A stretch of DNA of 64,000 nt from Enterococcus ureasiticus (GTDB lineage Bacteria > Bacillota > Bacilli > Lactobacillales > Enterococcaceae). This document shows positions 25,684 to 34,552 of the stretch, piece after piece (positions within the stretch are counted from its first letter, which is position 1; each line of letters starts with the position of its first letter). The notes under the pieces were generated by a model that saw only the letters and a program-made list of their open reading frames with translations, ran no database searches and was not told where the DNA came from. The DNA lies in NCBI RefSeq assembly GCF_001730285.1, contig NZ_MIJZ01000001.1:186001-250000 (forward strand), read 5' to 3'. The position numbers were made by a program, and so were the translations under genes.

Positions 25684-26943
25684 ATGACAACATATAGTGA
25701 AAAAATGCTCCAAGCATTACATGAAGAAGAGTTAGCGCAAGCACAATTGATGCTGGCGGAAGCAATTAGAAAAGATGATGATGATACACTTGCTGATTTA
25801 GGGGAAGAATTATTATCGCTTGGTTTTTTAGAAGAAGCGAAATTAGTTTTTGAGCATTTATTGACAATTTTTCCTGATGCAGACGGTTTGAATATCCCAT
25901 TAGCTGAGATTGCCATTGAAAATAATTTGATCGATGACGCATTTGTTTACTTGGAAAAAGTAGGAAAAGATAGCGATAGTTACGTTCAAAGCTTGCTTGT
26001 AACGGCAGATTTGTATCAAGTAATCGGAATTCCTGAAGTAAGCGAAGCGAAATTAAAAGAAGCACAACGTTTAATGCCGGATGAACCACTGATTCTATTT
26101 GCTTTAGGCGAATTGTATTTCTCAAATGGACAATTCCAGGAAGCCTCTGCTGCCTATCAAAAGCTGCTTGAAGAACAAGTTACAGAAATCTCCAATGTCT
26201 CGATCAATGAGCGCTTAGGAAGCAGTCACAGCATGTCAGGTGATTTTGAAGAAGCAATTCCATTTTTAGAAAAAGCGTTGGAAGAAGGTCAGACAGATGA
26301 TCGTTTATTCCAATTAGCTTTCACGTATCTACAATTACATGAAAATCAAAAAGCGATCGCACTTTTGCAACAATTAAGAGCGTTGAATCCTCATTACCAA
26401 TCGTTGTACTTATCTTTAGGTGAAGCGTTACAAGAAGAAGAGCAACTGGAAGAAGCGCAGACTGTTTTAGCAGAAGGCATCAAAGAAAATCCTTTCCAAG
26501 TAGATCTTTATCAGTTAGCTTCTGAAAATGCCTATCGACTGCATGATACTGAAAAAGCAGAATCTTTGTTAAAACAAGCGCTAGAACTTGGTGAAAAAAC
26601 AGATGAAACAAGACTTACATTAAGCAATTTGTACTTGAATGAAAATCGTTTTGATGAAGTAATCGAAGTGGTACAACAAATGGAAGAGCAAGGCCATCCT
26701 TATGGCGAATGGAATTTAGCTCATGCTTATAACGAACTGGAAGAATTCGATTTAGCGAAAGTCCATTTCGAACAAGCTTATCAAGAACTTTCTCATGAAC
26801 CTGAATTTTTAAAAGAATATGCCGTTTTTCTTCGAGAAGAAGGACAATTAGAAAAAGCAAAAGAGTTATTACAGCACTATCTTCAACACGAGCCAGGGGA
26901 TAATGAAGCACAATCCCTGTTAGATGATATTGAAGAAAGATAG
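25684..26943 (+). CDS. Tetratricopeptide repeat protein (YpiA-like)
   Basis: A 419-residue, very acidic, all-helical protein made of about ten TPR units (for example [20 protein letters not shown] and [20 protein letters not shown]). It should be a cytoplasmic protein-protein scaffold; partners are unknown. Position before ypiB matches B. subtilis ypiA-ypiB, where these genes follow aroE. The start lies four bases after the AroB-like stop and the stop is nine bases before ypiB, so the three form one operon. Confidence 0.88.
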   Translation: MTTYSEKMLQALHEEELAQAQLMLAEAIRKDDDDTLADLGEELLSLGFLEEAKLVFEHLLTIFPDADGLNIPLAEIAIENNLIDDAFVYLEKVGKDSDSYVQSLLVTADLYQVIGIPEVSEAKLKEAQRLMPDEPLILFALGELYFSNGQFQEASAAYQKLLEEQVTEISNVSINERLGSSHSMSGDFEEAIPFLEKALEEGQTDDRLFQLAFTYLQLHENQKAIALLQQLRALNPHYQSLYLSLGEALQEEEQLEEAQTVLAEGIKENPFQVDLYQLASENAYRLHDTEKAESLLKQALELGEKTDETRLTLSNLYLNENRFDEVIEVVQQMEEQGHPYGEWNLAHAYNELEEFDLAKVHFEQAYQELSHEPEFLKEYAVFLREEGQLEKAKELLQHYLQHEPGDNEAQSLLDDIEER

Positions 26944-26951
26944 GTGATAGG

Positions 26952-27488
26952 ATGTTTGTCAATGTCGCAGATAAAAAGGAATTTTTAGTTTGGTTAGTGA
27001 ATAATGTTTCGTTTAGCCAAAGAGAAGTTTTATGGATTTTAAATTATTTGATTAACCATGAAGCTATTTTAAATAATGTACATTTTATTGAGCAAGCAGA
27101 TAAAGCGGTTCGCGGATTAAAGGTTACTGCAAGAGAAATAGATGATGAACCGATCCGATTATTTTTATCAGGAAAAGAATTTACGGATACTGATCAGATT
27201 TTTCATGAAATTCGTATGAACTGGAAAGAAGCTCTTTATGTAGAATGTGTTTTTGATGGTTCTTGGCAAAATAGTCAGTATTTATCGATTTTAGAAGATA
27301 ATCCCTATGCTCGCTGGAATGAGCAGGTGAGTGAAGAAGTAATTGAAAGCATTAATGATTTCTTTGCGCATGAAGAAAAACAAGCCAAACTTGATTTGTT
27401 GTATAGCCAAATTGATTTAGCGTTAGAAGATAACAATTATGAAGCTTTTTTAGAATTAACAGATGAATTAAATCGATTAAAAAAATAA
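26952..27488 (+). CDS. YpiB-family protein (UPF0302)
   Basis: A 178-residue protein of the YpiB/UPF0302 family: N-terminal region with [23 protein letters not shown] and C-terminal IDEY-type helix [20 protein letters not shown], the pattern of the family. Function is unknown. It is cytoplasmic, acidic, and the last gene of the AroB-like/TPR operon, ending at a convergent terminator. Confidence 0.85.
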   Translation: MFVNVADKKEFLVWLVNNVSFSQREVLWILNYLINHEAILNNVHFIEQADKAVRGLKVTAREIDDEPIRLFLSGKEFTDTDQIFHEIRMNWKEALYVECVFDGSWQNSQYLSILEDNPYARWNEQVSEEVIESINDFFAHEEKQAKLDLLYSQIDLALEDNNYEAFLELTDELNRLKK

Positions 27489-27489
27489 A

Positions 27490-27537
27490 AAAAGAGGTAA
27501 ATTAGATCAATATATACTGGTCTAATTTACCTCTTTT
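27490..27537. terminator. Convergent bidirectional terminator
   Basis: A 17-bp perfect stem (AAAAGAGGTAAATTAGA / TCTAATTTACCTCTTTT) lies between ypiB and the minus-strand YitT-family gene. Confidence 0.9.
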
Positions 27538-27539
27538 AT

Positions 27540-28433
27540 TCAATTGAGCTGTTTTTTTCTTTTAAAAAGCATTCTTGTTGGTCTGGAATAGGTAAATCCT
27601 TCACCAATTGCTTCGTGAACGTTGATTACAGAAATAAAGGCTTTGTCATCTAATTCATGAACGATTCGTTTGATTTCTATAATTTCACTGGGGCTAACGA
27701 CCACATAAAGAACTTTTTTGTCCACTTGAGAGTAACCGCCTTGACCATCTAGATAGGTTACACCACGCTCTAATAGCGCCATGATCACTTCTCCTATATC
27801 CTCAGAATGATCAGAAATAACCAAGATTCCCTTTGCCGCATAGGCACCATCTAAGACAGAATCAACAACTTTACTAAAAACAAATGAAACGATCAAGGTA
27901 TACATCATTCGTTTGACATCGATATAACTTAAAGAAAGAATCAAAACCAAAATATCGAAGATCAGTAATGAACGCCCCATACTGATACCATAATTTTTTT
28001 CTAGAATTCGTGCAATCACGTCGGTTCCACCTGTTGTTCCCCCTACACGATAAACCAATCCGCTACCAATACCAGCAGCAAGACCAGCCAACAATGCAGC
28101 AATCAATAAATCATGATCTAAATTGACTTCGATAGGGAAACGTTGCCATAACCATAAGAAAACAGATAAAGAAACAGTTCCTAAAATCGTATAATAAAAT
28201 GAATGCTTGCCTAAAACTTTTCCCCCAATCAGAATCAGCGGAATATTGATAATCAAGGTTGAATAAGCTGGATTGATATAAAAAAGTGCACGTAAAATCA
28301 ACGTAATCCCAGTCACTCCACCTTCTGCTAAATCATTTGCGATATTAAACGTTACTAAACCAAACGCATAAAGACAGGTGCCTGCTAAAATCAACAAAAC
28401 GTCTTTAACATAGAAATTTTTTTCCTCAATCAT
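27540..28433 (-). CDS. YitT-family membrane protein with C-terminal DUF2179 domain
   Basis: A 297-residue protein with five or six membrane helices (residues 10-200) and a C-terminal cytoplasmic DUF2179-type domain (about 215-280, VTYLDGQGGYSQVDKKVLYVVV). The family (YitT, YpjC, YqfU) is widespread in Firmicutes; its transport role is unknown. The frame is open to 28532, but ATG 28433 is preceded by TAGGAGTG and begins the usual family N-terminus. It is divergent from the MazG gene, matching YpjC next to ypjD in B. subtilis. Confidence 0.88.
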   Translation of the reverse strand: MIEEKNFYVKDVLLILAGTCLYAFGLVTFNIANDLAEGGVTGITLILRALFYINPAYSTLIINIPLILIGGKVLGKHSFYYTILGTVSLSVFLWLWQRFPIEVNLDHDLLIAALLAGLAAGIGSGLVYRVGGTTGGTDVIARILEKNYGISMGRSLLIFDILVLILSLSYIDVKRMMYTLIVSFVFSKVVDSVLDGAYAAKGILVISDHSEDIGEVIMALLERGVTYLDGQGGYSQVDKKVLYVVVSPSEIIEIKRIVHELDDKAFISVINVHEAIGEGFTYSRPTRMLFKRKKQLN

Positions 28434-28593
28434 AATGATCACTCCTAACACATAATGGGCGATAATGCTTAGTATCATCCCCAAAAACCCTCGTTCAGTA
28501 ATCACTTTATCATTCTCGTTATAAAACAACAAGTAGAACCTTTTCAGATGGCGTACTTTTTGATAAGATGAGTAGTAGAAAGGTTGGGGTAAA

Positions 28594-28941
28594 ATGAAAG
28601 ACGAAAATCAATCTCTGCATTCTATGCAAGAAGAAGTGGATACGTATATCCAACAATTTAAAACGGGTTATTTTTCTCCATTAAGCCAGATGGCACGATT
28701 AACTGAAGAAGTAGGTGAATTAGCAAGAGAAATCAATCATTATTATGGCGAAAAACCTAAAAAATCAGATGAAAAACCAAAAACTGTTTCTGAAGAGCTT
28801 GGGGATGTATTATTCGTTACGATGATCATGGCTAATTCGTTAGATATAGATTTAACTGAGGCATTTCAAAAAAATATGGAAAAATTCAATCAGCGGGATA
28901 AATATCGTTTTGAGCGAAAGGATGGGCAAACAAATGATTAA
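28594..28941 (+). CDS. MazG-like nucleotide pyrophosphohydrolase (YpjD)
   Basis: A 115-residue all-alpha MazG-type NTP pyrophosphohydrolase. The metal-binding EExxE..ExxD pattern is seen as [14 protein letters not shown] and [12 protein letters not shown]. It probably removes non-canonical or excess (d)NTPs. It precedes dapB with an 8-base overlap, as ypjD does in B. subtilis, so it is the first gene of the dapB-cca operon. Confidence 0.92.
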   Translation: MKDENQSLHSMQEEVDTYIQQFKTGYFSPLSQMARLTEEVGELAREINHYYGEKPKKSDEKPKTVSEELGDVLFVTMIMANSLDIDLTEAFQKNMEKFNQRDKYRFERKDGQTND

Positions 28942-29722
28942 AATTTTAGTCGCAGGTTTTAAAGGGAAAATGGGTGCAACCGCTACAAAGATGGTTTTAA
29001 ATCATGAAGGCTTTGAGCTAGTCGGTGTGCTAGACCCCTTTGAAGAAAAAAATAATCTTAAAGAATTAGCTGAGTATCCGGCAATTGATGTACCGATTTT
29101 TAAAACGAAAGAAGACGTTCTTTCTGTTCAGCCTGATGTATGGATCGATTTTACAATCCCAGCGGTAGCGTATGAAAATACTCATTTTGCTATTGAACAT
29201 AAAATTTCACCAGTTGTTGGAACAACTGGTTTAACAGAAGAACAATTAGCTGAGCTAACTGATCTTTCAAAGACATTGAAAGTCGGTGGGTTGATTGCAC
29301 CTAATTTTGCAGTTGGGGCAGTTTTAATGATGCAGTTTGCACAAAAAGCGGCTGAATATTTTCCAGATGTTGAAATTATCGAGTTGCATCACGATAATAA
29401 ATTAGATGCTCCAAGTGGAACAGCTATCAAAACGGCTGAAATGATGAGTGAGGTTCGTGCGAAGAAAAACCAAGGGCATCCTGAGGAAAAAGAATTGATC
29501 GAAGGTGCTCGCGGCGCTGATTTTGAAGGGATGAAAATCCATAGTGTTCGCTTGCCAGGAATGATTGCGCATCAGCAAGTTCAATTCGGTGGTGTTGGAG
29601 AAGGTTTGACGATCAGACATGATTCTTATGACCGTAGTTCGTTTATGACAGGTGTTGCTTTAGGTTGTGAAAAAGTCGTTCACTTAAATAAATTAGTCTA
29701 CGGGCTGGAAAATCTATTATGA
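28934..29722 (+). CDS. dapB: 4-hydroxy-tetrahydrodipicolinate reductase
   Basis: A 262-residue NAD(P)H-dependent reductase of lysine/diaminopimelate synthesis, needed for the peptidoglycan stem peptide lysine. Nucleotide loop [10 protein letters not shown] (residues 7-16), the catalytic segment [15 protein letters not shown] (about 150-165) and C-terminal HDSYDR..F are present. ATG 28934 has AAAGGATG upstream; an upstream in-frame start at 28910 overlaps the MazG gene more. Its stop overlaps the cca start by four bases. Confidence 0.96.
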   Translation: MIKILVAGFKGKMGATATKMVLNHEGFELVGVLDPFEEKNNLKELAEYPAIDVPIFKTKEDVLSVQPDVWIDFTIPAVAYENTHFAIEHKISPVVGTTGLTEEQLAELTDLSKTLKVGGLIAPNFAVGAVLMMQFAQKAAEYFPDVEIIELHHDNKLDAPSGTAIKTAEMMSEVRAKKNQGHPEEKELIEGARGADFEGMKIHSVRLPGMIAHQQVQFGGVGEGLTIRHDSYDRSSFMTGVALGCEKVVHLNKLVYGLENLL

Positions 29723-30930
29723 AATTAGATATCATACCAGATGAATTCACGAAAGCAGCTAGTGTACTAAAGGAAATTCATGCTCATGGATTTGAAGCTT
29801 ACTTTGTTGGTGGCAGCGTTCGTGATGCGTTACTAAAACAGCCTATTCATGATGTTGACATTGCAACTAGCGCATATCCAGAGGAAATCAAACAAATTTT
29901 TCACCGAACGATCGATGTAGGAATCGATCATGGCACGGTTCTTGTTTTAGATGGCGAAGAGCAGTATGAGATTACGACTTTTAGAACAGAATCAGCTTAC
30001 CAAGATTTCAGGCGTCCAGATAAGGTGACTTTTGTTCGTTCTTTAAAAGAAGATTTAAAGCGTCGAGACTTTACGATCAATGCTTTGGCGATGGGTGTAG
30101 AGGGAGAAATCATTGATTTGTTTGATGGCATGACTGATTTAAAACGACAGATTATTCGTGCTGTTGGAAATCCTAAAGAACGATTTCACGAAGATGCCTT
30201 ACGGATGATGAGAGGCTTGCGCTTTGCTAGTCAATTAAATTTTACGATAGAAGCAAACACACTATTCGCCATCGAGGAATTTCATCCACTATTAGCTAAA
30301 ATATCTGTAGAACGGATTGCGGTAGAGTTCATCAAGCTTTTGCTAGGTAGAAATCGCAGGACAGCTTTACTGCCATTCATTGAGACCGAATGTTATCAGT
30401 ACTGCCCAGGTTTAAAAAAATACGGTGAAGCACTATTCAATTTTTCAGATCTTCCCAATAAACAAATTGAATTAGAAAATCAAGCGTGGACTTTATTGAT
30501 CAAGACCATGGGATTAAAAGAAAGCGAGATCCGCAGTTTTTTGAAATCGTGGAAACAATCGAACCAAATGATTCATGAAGTACAACAACTTATTTATGGG
30601 TTGAATAAACGTCTCTTAGGAGACTTACAGGTCATGGATTTGTTTGATTTAGGCTTGGATGCGGCATTGTCTATTGAAAAACTGTTGTTTTATTACGGGC
30701 AAAAGAGTAAACTTGAAGAAGTAGAAGAACGTTATTTATGTTTGCCGATTCATGATAGAAAGCAGCTTGCTGTTACAGGAAATGATTTGTTAGATTATTT
30801 CGATAAGAAACCAGGAAAATGGCTAGGGGACATGATCGAGATACTTGAGACCGCTGTTGTAAAAGGTCAAATAATAAATGACAAAGAAACACTGATAGCA
30901 TATGCAAAAGATAAGATTGATGAGGAGTGA
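29719..30930 (+). CDS. cca: CCA tRNA nucleotidyltransferase
   Basis: A 403-residue class II enzyme that adds or repairs the 3' CCA of tRNAs. The catalytic head has GGSVRDALL and the metal-binding DVDIATSA (residues 30-52), then [10 protein letters not shown], and the neck motif [17 protein letters not shown] (about 150-167). The length fits the Gram-positive form. It overlaps dapB (ATGA) and runs into the thioesterase gene, so it is in the middle of a tightly packed operon. Confidence 0.96.
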   Translation: MKLDIIPDEFTKAASVLKEIHAHGFEAYFVGGSVRDALLKQPIHDVDIATSAYPEEIKQIFHRTIDVGIDHGTVLVLDGEEQYEITTFRTESAYQDFRRPDKVTFVRSLKEDLKRRDFTINALAMGVEGEIIDLFDGMTDLKRQIIRAVGNPKERFHEDALRMMRGLRFASQLNFTIEANTLFAIEEFHPLLAKISVERIAVEFIKLLLGRNRRTALLPFIETECYQYCPGLKKYGEALFNFSDLPNKQIELENQAWTLLIKTMGLKESEIRSFLKSWKQSNQMIHEVQQLIYGLNKRLLGDLQVMDLFDLGLDAALSIEKLLFYYGQKSKLEEVEERYLCLPIHDRKQLAVTGNDLLDYFDKKPGKWLGDMIEILETAVVKGQIINDKETLIAYAKDKIDEE

Positions 30931-30935
30931 TAGCC

Positions 30936-31307
30936 GTGGAAGAATTCTCAAAAATGTTTGTTGTTGGTGCCAAGGATACCGCAAAAGAAATTGGGTCTGG
31001 GGATTTAGATGTATTAGCTACACCGGCAATGCTTGCAATGGTGGAAAACACTGCAAAAGATTACTTGCATAAAGAATTAGCATCAGAAGAAACAAGCGTA
31101 GGTACACTGATCGAGGCTAGACATTTACGACCGTCTAAAGTTGGTGCGGAAATTATGGTTAAAGTGAAAGTCAAGTCACAGGAAAAAACAAAAATCAATT
31201 TTTCCTTCGAAGCTTTGGATAACGGACAAATTATTGCAACTGGTATCCATCAGAGGGCTGTTATCTTAACCGATGTTTTTTTAGACAAATTAGCTCATCC
31301 TAAGTGA
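30936..31307 (+). CDS. Hotdog-fold thioesterase (FlK-like)
   Basis: A 123-residue hotdog-fold protein resembling the fluoroacetyl-CoA thioesterase-like family, with the LATPAMLAMVENTA helix and EARHLRPSKVGAEI strand typical of it. It probably hydrolyses a small acyl-CoA; the natural substrate is unknown. GTG 30936 was chosen because GATGAGGAG is well spaced from it; a GTG at 30927 overlaps the cca stop. It is the last gene of the dapB-cca unit. Confidence 0.82.
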   Translation: MEEFSKMFVVGAKDTAKEIGSGDLDVLATPAMLAMVENTAKDYLHKELASEETSVGTLIEARHLRPSKVGAEIMVKVKVKSQEKTKINFSFEALDNGQIIATGIHQRAVILTDVFLDKLAHPK

Positions 31308-31389
31308 AGATGCGAATAGTGTGACCTAACCTAAAAGTTATGCTAAACTTAACTTTGTAGAAATTATTTTAGATAAGGAGACTTATATT

Positions 31390-31842
31390 ATGAGTAGAGA
31401 AATGACAGGATTAAAATTTTACTTTAGAAATGGTGAAACTTGGACGATTGGTCGCCGTTTTATCGGAGATTTATGGATCAAACAAATCACAACTAGCTTT
31501 GGTCGTATCCACGGAAGTGAATTTATGGAAATTCACCCATGTGAAGGCTTTAAAATCGAAATCTTCCAAGAAGGAGATCACGTTCAAACACATGATATCA
31601 ACCTTGGTGGGCTTGAGCTCGGCATGTTCGCCCGTGCTTTAAAATATGAAGATATCGAACGTATGGAAATTTTATACAAAACTGGTACACCAGATTTAGT
31701 TTACTTCCCATACAAAGATAAAACTGACGAAGGTTTAGATAATGTTTATCAATCTACTAAAGTCAGCGAAAAAACAAAAAGCTTATATATCGTGATTGAC
31801 CCAACGCAAACTGTTGATGATGTATATGGTGAAGAACTTTAA
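31390..31842 (+). CDS. Conserved hypothetical protein (150 aa)
   Basis: I cannot name a family. The product is soluble, has no signal peptide, and looks rich in beta strands in the first 90 residues (FYFRNGETWTIGRRFIGDLW) followed by an acidic tail. It is a single gene with a good AAGGAG site, its own promoter-like AT-rich upstream region and a strong terminator, so it is a real, independently expressed gene. Codon use suggests fairly high expression. Confidence 0.75.
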   Translation: MSREMTGLKFYFRNGETWTIGRRFIGDLWIKQITTSFGRIHGSEFMEIHPCEGFKIEIFQEGDHVQTHDINLGGLELGMFARALKYEDIERMEILYKTGTPDLVYFPYKDKTDEGLDNVYQSTKVSEKTKSLYIVIDPTQTVDDVYGEEL

Positions 31843-31857
31843 TAACTAAATGAATGG

Positions 31858-31893
31858 ACCGTAGATTTCTTTTGGGAGATTCTGCGGTTTTTT
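31858..31893 (+). terminator. Terminator of the 150-aa gene
   Basis: ACCGTAGATT pairs with GATTCTGCGGT (wobbles allowed), followed by six T. Confidence 0.8.
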
Positions 31894-31918
31894 CGTTAAG
31901 ATTGTGAGGTACAAAAAT

Positions 31919-32899
31919 ATGAAAGCCATCGAGTTATCATATCAAGATAGTCAAAGTGTTTTAGAATTAACAAAAGATGCACTGATGCCAAAAAGAAATG
32001 CTGATCAGCTATTAATCGAAGTTAAAGCGGCAGCGATCAATCGTACAGATTTAATGGCAATACAAACTGGAAAATTACCAAAAGGGAACACGATTTTAGG
32101 TGTTGAAGTTTCAGGGACAGTGATTGAGAGCGAATCAGATTTATTTCCTTGTGGCAGTCACGTGATGGGGCTTGTAAACGGCGGTGGATATGCTGAATAC
32201 GCTGTGATGAATCTTGGAAATGCAATGCTTTTACCTGAACAATTAACATTTGAAGAAGGGGCAGCAATTCCAGAAGTCTTTCTCACAGCCTATCAAACGT
32301 TATTTTGGCTTGGTGAACTAAGTTCTCATGAGTCTGTTTTGATCCATGCTGGTGCCAGTGGTGTGGGAACTGCTGCAATTCAGTTAGTGAAACATTTAAC
32401 CTCAGCTAAGATTTTTGTCACAGCAGGCACTACTCAGAAACTGGAATTATGCCGCTCATTAGGAGCAGATGTTTTGATTAACTATCATGATGAAAATTTT
32501 AGTGAGAGAATTCAGCAAGAAACTGCAGGGCAGGGTGTGGATGTTATTTTAGATTTTATCGGCGCCTCTTATTGGGAAAAAAATATTGCTAGTATTGCCA
32601 ATGACGGTCGGTTGATTCTTATTGGTATTTTAGGTGGTGCCATGGTAAAAGAAGTTAATTTAATGGATCTACTAGAAAAAAGAATAACAATCAAAGGAAC
32701 GTTACTTACACCAAGAAGTGACACTTATAAAGCAGAGCTGACCAAAGAATTTTCAGATAAAACGAAAATCCTATTTGAGAAAAGTGACCTAAAACCAGTT
32801 GTAGACACAATCTTTTCACTGGAAGAAGTAGAAAAAGCCCATCAATATATGAAGAATAACCAAAATAAAGGGAAAATTATTTTAAAAATCAATGATTGA
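31919..32899 (+). CDS. Zinc-independent quinone oxidoreductase-like dehydrogenase
   Basis: A 326-residue medium-chain dehydrogenase of the quinone oxidoreductase/PIG3 type: GroES-like N-domain (1-120) without the catalytic zinc Cys, then a Rossmann domain with the dinucleotide motif HAGASGVGTAAIQL (about 145-158) and GADVLINYHDENF. It should use NADPH to reduce quinones or enals. ATG 31919 has GTGAGGT upstream; the frame is open to GTG 31904, but that overlaps the site. Confidence 0.9.
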   Translation: MKAIELSYQDSQSVLELTKDALMPKRNADQLLIEVKAAAINRTDLMAIQTGKLPKGNTILGVEVSGTVIESESDLFPCGSHVMGLVNGGGYAEYAVMNLGNAMLLPEQLTFEEGAAIPEVFLTAYQTLFWLGELSSHESVLIHAGASGVGTAAIQLVKHLTSAKIFVTAGTTQKLELCRSLGADVLINYHDENFSERIQQETAGQGVDVILDFIGASYWEKNIASIANDGRLILIGILGGAMVKEVNLMDLLEKRITIKGTLLTPRSDTYKAELTKEFSDKTKILFEKSDLKPVVDTIFSLEEVEKAHQYMKNNQNKGKIILKIND

Positions 32900-32902
32900 A
32901 TA

Positions 32903-33253
32903 GTGAGAGATAAAAATGTGAAAAAGAATAACGGACCAAAAATACAAGAAGAAAAAAGAACCATCCGTGCAATGATCGAGATCTATTATCGAAAGCATGA
33001 AGCACCTGTGATTGACAAAAAAACGTTACTATCTTACTCACAACTTCGATTGGATGTTTGTCGTTTTGGAGAGGAAAAACCTACTTGTAAGCAGTGTCCT
33101 GTACATTGTTATCGTCCGGATTACAAAGAGCAAATGAGGCAAGTAATGAGATACTCTGGACCAAAAATGTTACTTTATCATCCGATTCTAGCGATAAAAC
33201 ATCTTATAAAAGAAAATAAAAGTAAAAAAATAAACTATGATGAACGCATATAA
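32903..33253 (+). CDS. Nitrous oxide-stimulated promoter family protein (YgbA-like)
   Basis: A 116-residue small protein of the YgbA family, known in other bacteria from NO-responsive regulons. Its Cys pattern is CRFGEEKPTCKQCPVHCYRP, four or more closely spaced cysteines that could hold a metal. The start may be GTG 32903 or GTG 32918; neither has a strong ribosome site. It is three bases downstream of the quinone-oxidoreductase-like gene and probably co-transcribed, hinting at a shared redox or nitrosative stress link (inference). Confidence 0.8.
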   Translation: MRDKNVKKNNGPKIQEEKRTIRAMIEIYYRKHEAPVIDKKTLLSYSQLRLDVCRFGEEKPTCKQCPVHCYRPDYKEQMRQVMRYSGPKMLLYHPILAIKHLIKENKSKKINYDERI

Positions 33254-33310
33254 TTACTGGTTTTTATTTAAATTAACCGAAAAAAATGAAAGAATAGTAA
33301 ATAAAATAGG

Positions 33311-33339
33311 TTGACACTTAGTTTGCCTAGGTATATACT
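33311..33339 (+). promoter_or_regulatory. Consensus promoter of the aromatic amino acid operon
   Basis: A perfect TTGACA (33311-33316), a 17-base spacer and TATACT (33334-33339). It is the strongest promoter by eye in the window and starts a leader of about 310 nt before aroE. Confidence 0.92.
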
Positions 33340-33379
33340 AAAAACAATTCTTAAATAAATCAGTTACGGAGTGACTCAT

Positions 33380-33442
33380 ATGACAAGCATGAAGCATAAC
33401 CAATTACAACTGAATAATTATTACTTTAGCTATTTTAGATGA
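33380..33442 (+). CDS. Aromatic leader peptide of the aro operon
   Basis: A 20-codon ORF, ATG 33380 to TGA 33442, with ribosome site CGGAGTG eight bases upstream. The peptide is MTSMKHNQLQLNNYYFSYFR: five of six residues from 14 to 19 are Tyr or Phe. It sits between a consensus promoter and a terminator upstream of eight aromatic biosynthesis genes, exactly the layout of trp/phe-type attenuator peptides. Stalling at Tyr/Phe codons would sense charged tRNA-Tyr and tRNA-Phe. Confidence 0.85.
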   Translation: MTSMKHNQLQLNNYYFSYFR

Positions 33443-33620
33443 GTTTGTATTCATAACATTATGGGTGCAGACTAGCAAGTTTGTATCTATGATGGCTAGG
33501 GAATTTTGAGATGACTTTCAGCCGCGTAGATGAGAAAATCTATAGTGGCTTTTATATTACCTATTTTTTGTGAGGTGTTCACTGTAGATTTTTCTAAAAA
33601 TTTACGTGAATACCTTTTTT
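33427..33620 (+). promoter_or_regulatory. Predicted ribosome-mediated transcription attenuator
   Basis: Five segments can pair alternately: 1 = TAGCTAT (33427-33433, inside the Phe-Ser-Tyr codons), 2 = ATCTATGATGGCTA (33485-33498), 3 = AGCCGCGTAGAT (33520-33531), 4 = AAAATCTATAGTGGCT (33535-33550), 5 = CACTGTAGATTTT (33580-33592, left arm of the terminator). 1:2 and 3:4 leave 5 free to form the terminator; a ribosome stalled over segment 1 allows 2:3 and then the 13-bp 4:5 antiterminator. Hand-folded. Confidence 0.75.
33573..33620 (+). terminator. Attenuator terminator upstream of aroE
   Basis: AGGTGTTCAC..GTAGATTTTT pairs with AAAAATTTAC..GTGAATACCT over about 20 positions around a 2-3 base loop, followed by TTTTTT. 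It is 35 bases before the aroE start codon. Confidence 0.88.
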
Positions 33621-33654
33621 GTTTGAGAAAAATCGCTTTTGAGGAGGAAATTAG

Positions 33655-34524
33655 ATGGAAAATACGATTACAGGACACACGAGATTAGCTGCATTATTTG
33701 CTACACCAATTCGTCACAGTGTTTCACCAATGATTCAAAATACTGCTTTTCAAGCATTAGGAATCGATGCAGTATATCTTGCATTTGAAGTAGGAACGGA
33801 TGGGTTAGAACAAGCGATTGATTCAATCAAAAATCTAGAAATGATAGGTGCAAACTTATCGATGCCAAACAAAATTTTAGCTGTCGAATATATGGATGAA
33901 TTAAGCGAAGCGGCTCGTTTGATTGGTGCTGTTAACACTATCACCAATGACCATGGTAAATTAACAGGACACAACACTGATGGCACTGGCTTTATGAGAA
34001 GTTTGAAAGATATCGATGTTGACATAATTGGTAAAAAAATAACGATCATCGGAGCAGGTGGGGCAGCTACAGCGATTATTGTTCAAGCGGCTTTAGACGG
34101 AGTCAAAGAAATCACAGTTTATAATCGAAAAGATGAGTTTTACGATAAAATCAAAGAAAAGCTAGCTTACATTTCAGAAAATACAAACTGTACCATTACC
34201 TTGCATGATTTAGCCGATGAAAATAGTTTAGCTAAAAATGTAGCAGAAAGCGCACTATTATTAAACGCAACTGGCGTTGGTATGAAACCATTAGAAGAAC
34301 AAACGCCGATTCAAGACTTTTCCATCATACGTCCGGATCTCGCAGTTTGTGATGTTATCTATACACCTAGAGAAACAGAATTTTTGAAGCAAGCCCGTTT
34401 ACGTGGCGCTAAAACTAATAATGGTTTAGGCATGTTACTTTATCAAGGTGCCGCAGCGTTTGAAAAATGGACAGGACAAGAAATGCCAATAGAAATCGTA
34501 AAACCAATTATTGAGAACAACTAA
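33655..34524 (+). CDS. aroE: Shikimate dehydrogenase
   Basis: A 289-residue NADP(H)-dependent enzyme converting 3-dehydroshikimate to shikimate. Substrate site HSVSPMIQN (residues 20-28), the catalytic Lys position in NLSMPNKI (here in place of the common NVTxPxK), AVNTITND and the nucleotide motif GAGGAATAI are visible. ATG has GAGGAGG. It is the first gene of the aro operon, directly behind the attenuator. Confidence 0.95.
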   Translation: MENTITGHTRLAALFATPIRHSVSPMIQNTAFQALGIDAVYLAFEVGTDGLEQAIDSIKNLEMIGANLSMPNKILAVEYMDELSEAARLIGAVNTITNDHGKLTGHNTDGTGFMRSLKDIDVDIIGKKITIIGAGGAATAIIVQAALDGVKEITVYNRKDEFYDKIKEKLAYISENTNCTITLHDLADENSLAKNVAESALLLNATGVGMKPLEEQTPIQDFSIIRPDLAVCDVIYTPRETEFLKQARLRGAKTNNGLGMLLYQGAAAFEKWTGQEMPIEIVKPIIENN

Positions 34525-34552
34525 ATTAAAATGGATTGAAGGAGAGAATAAC

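Noticed and set aside
33340-33655. T-box riboswitch upstream of aroE
   Set aside because: A long leader before amino acid genes in Firmicutes suggests a T-box, but the conserved T-box sequence (GGTGGNACCGCG) is absent and a well-formed leader peptide with alternating hairpins explains the leader better.
33496-33678. 60-aa minus-strand ORF over the aro attenuator
   Set aside because: It has no ribosome site and covers the conserved-looking leader hairpins and the start of aroE; it is best read as a shadow.
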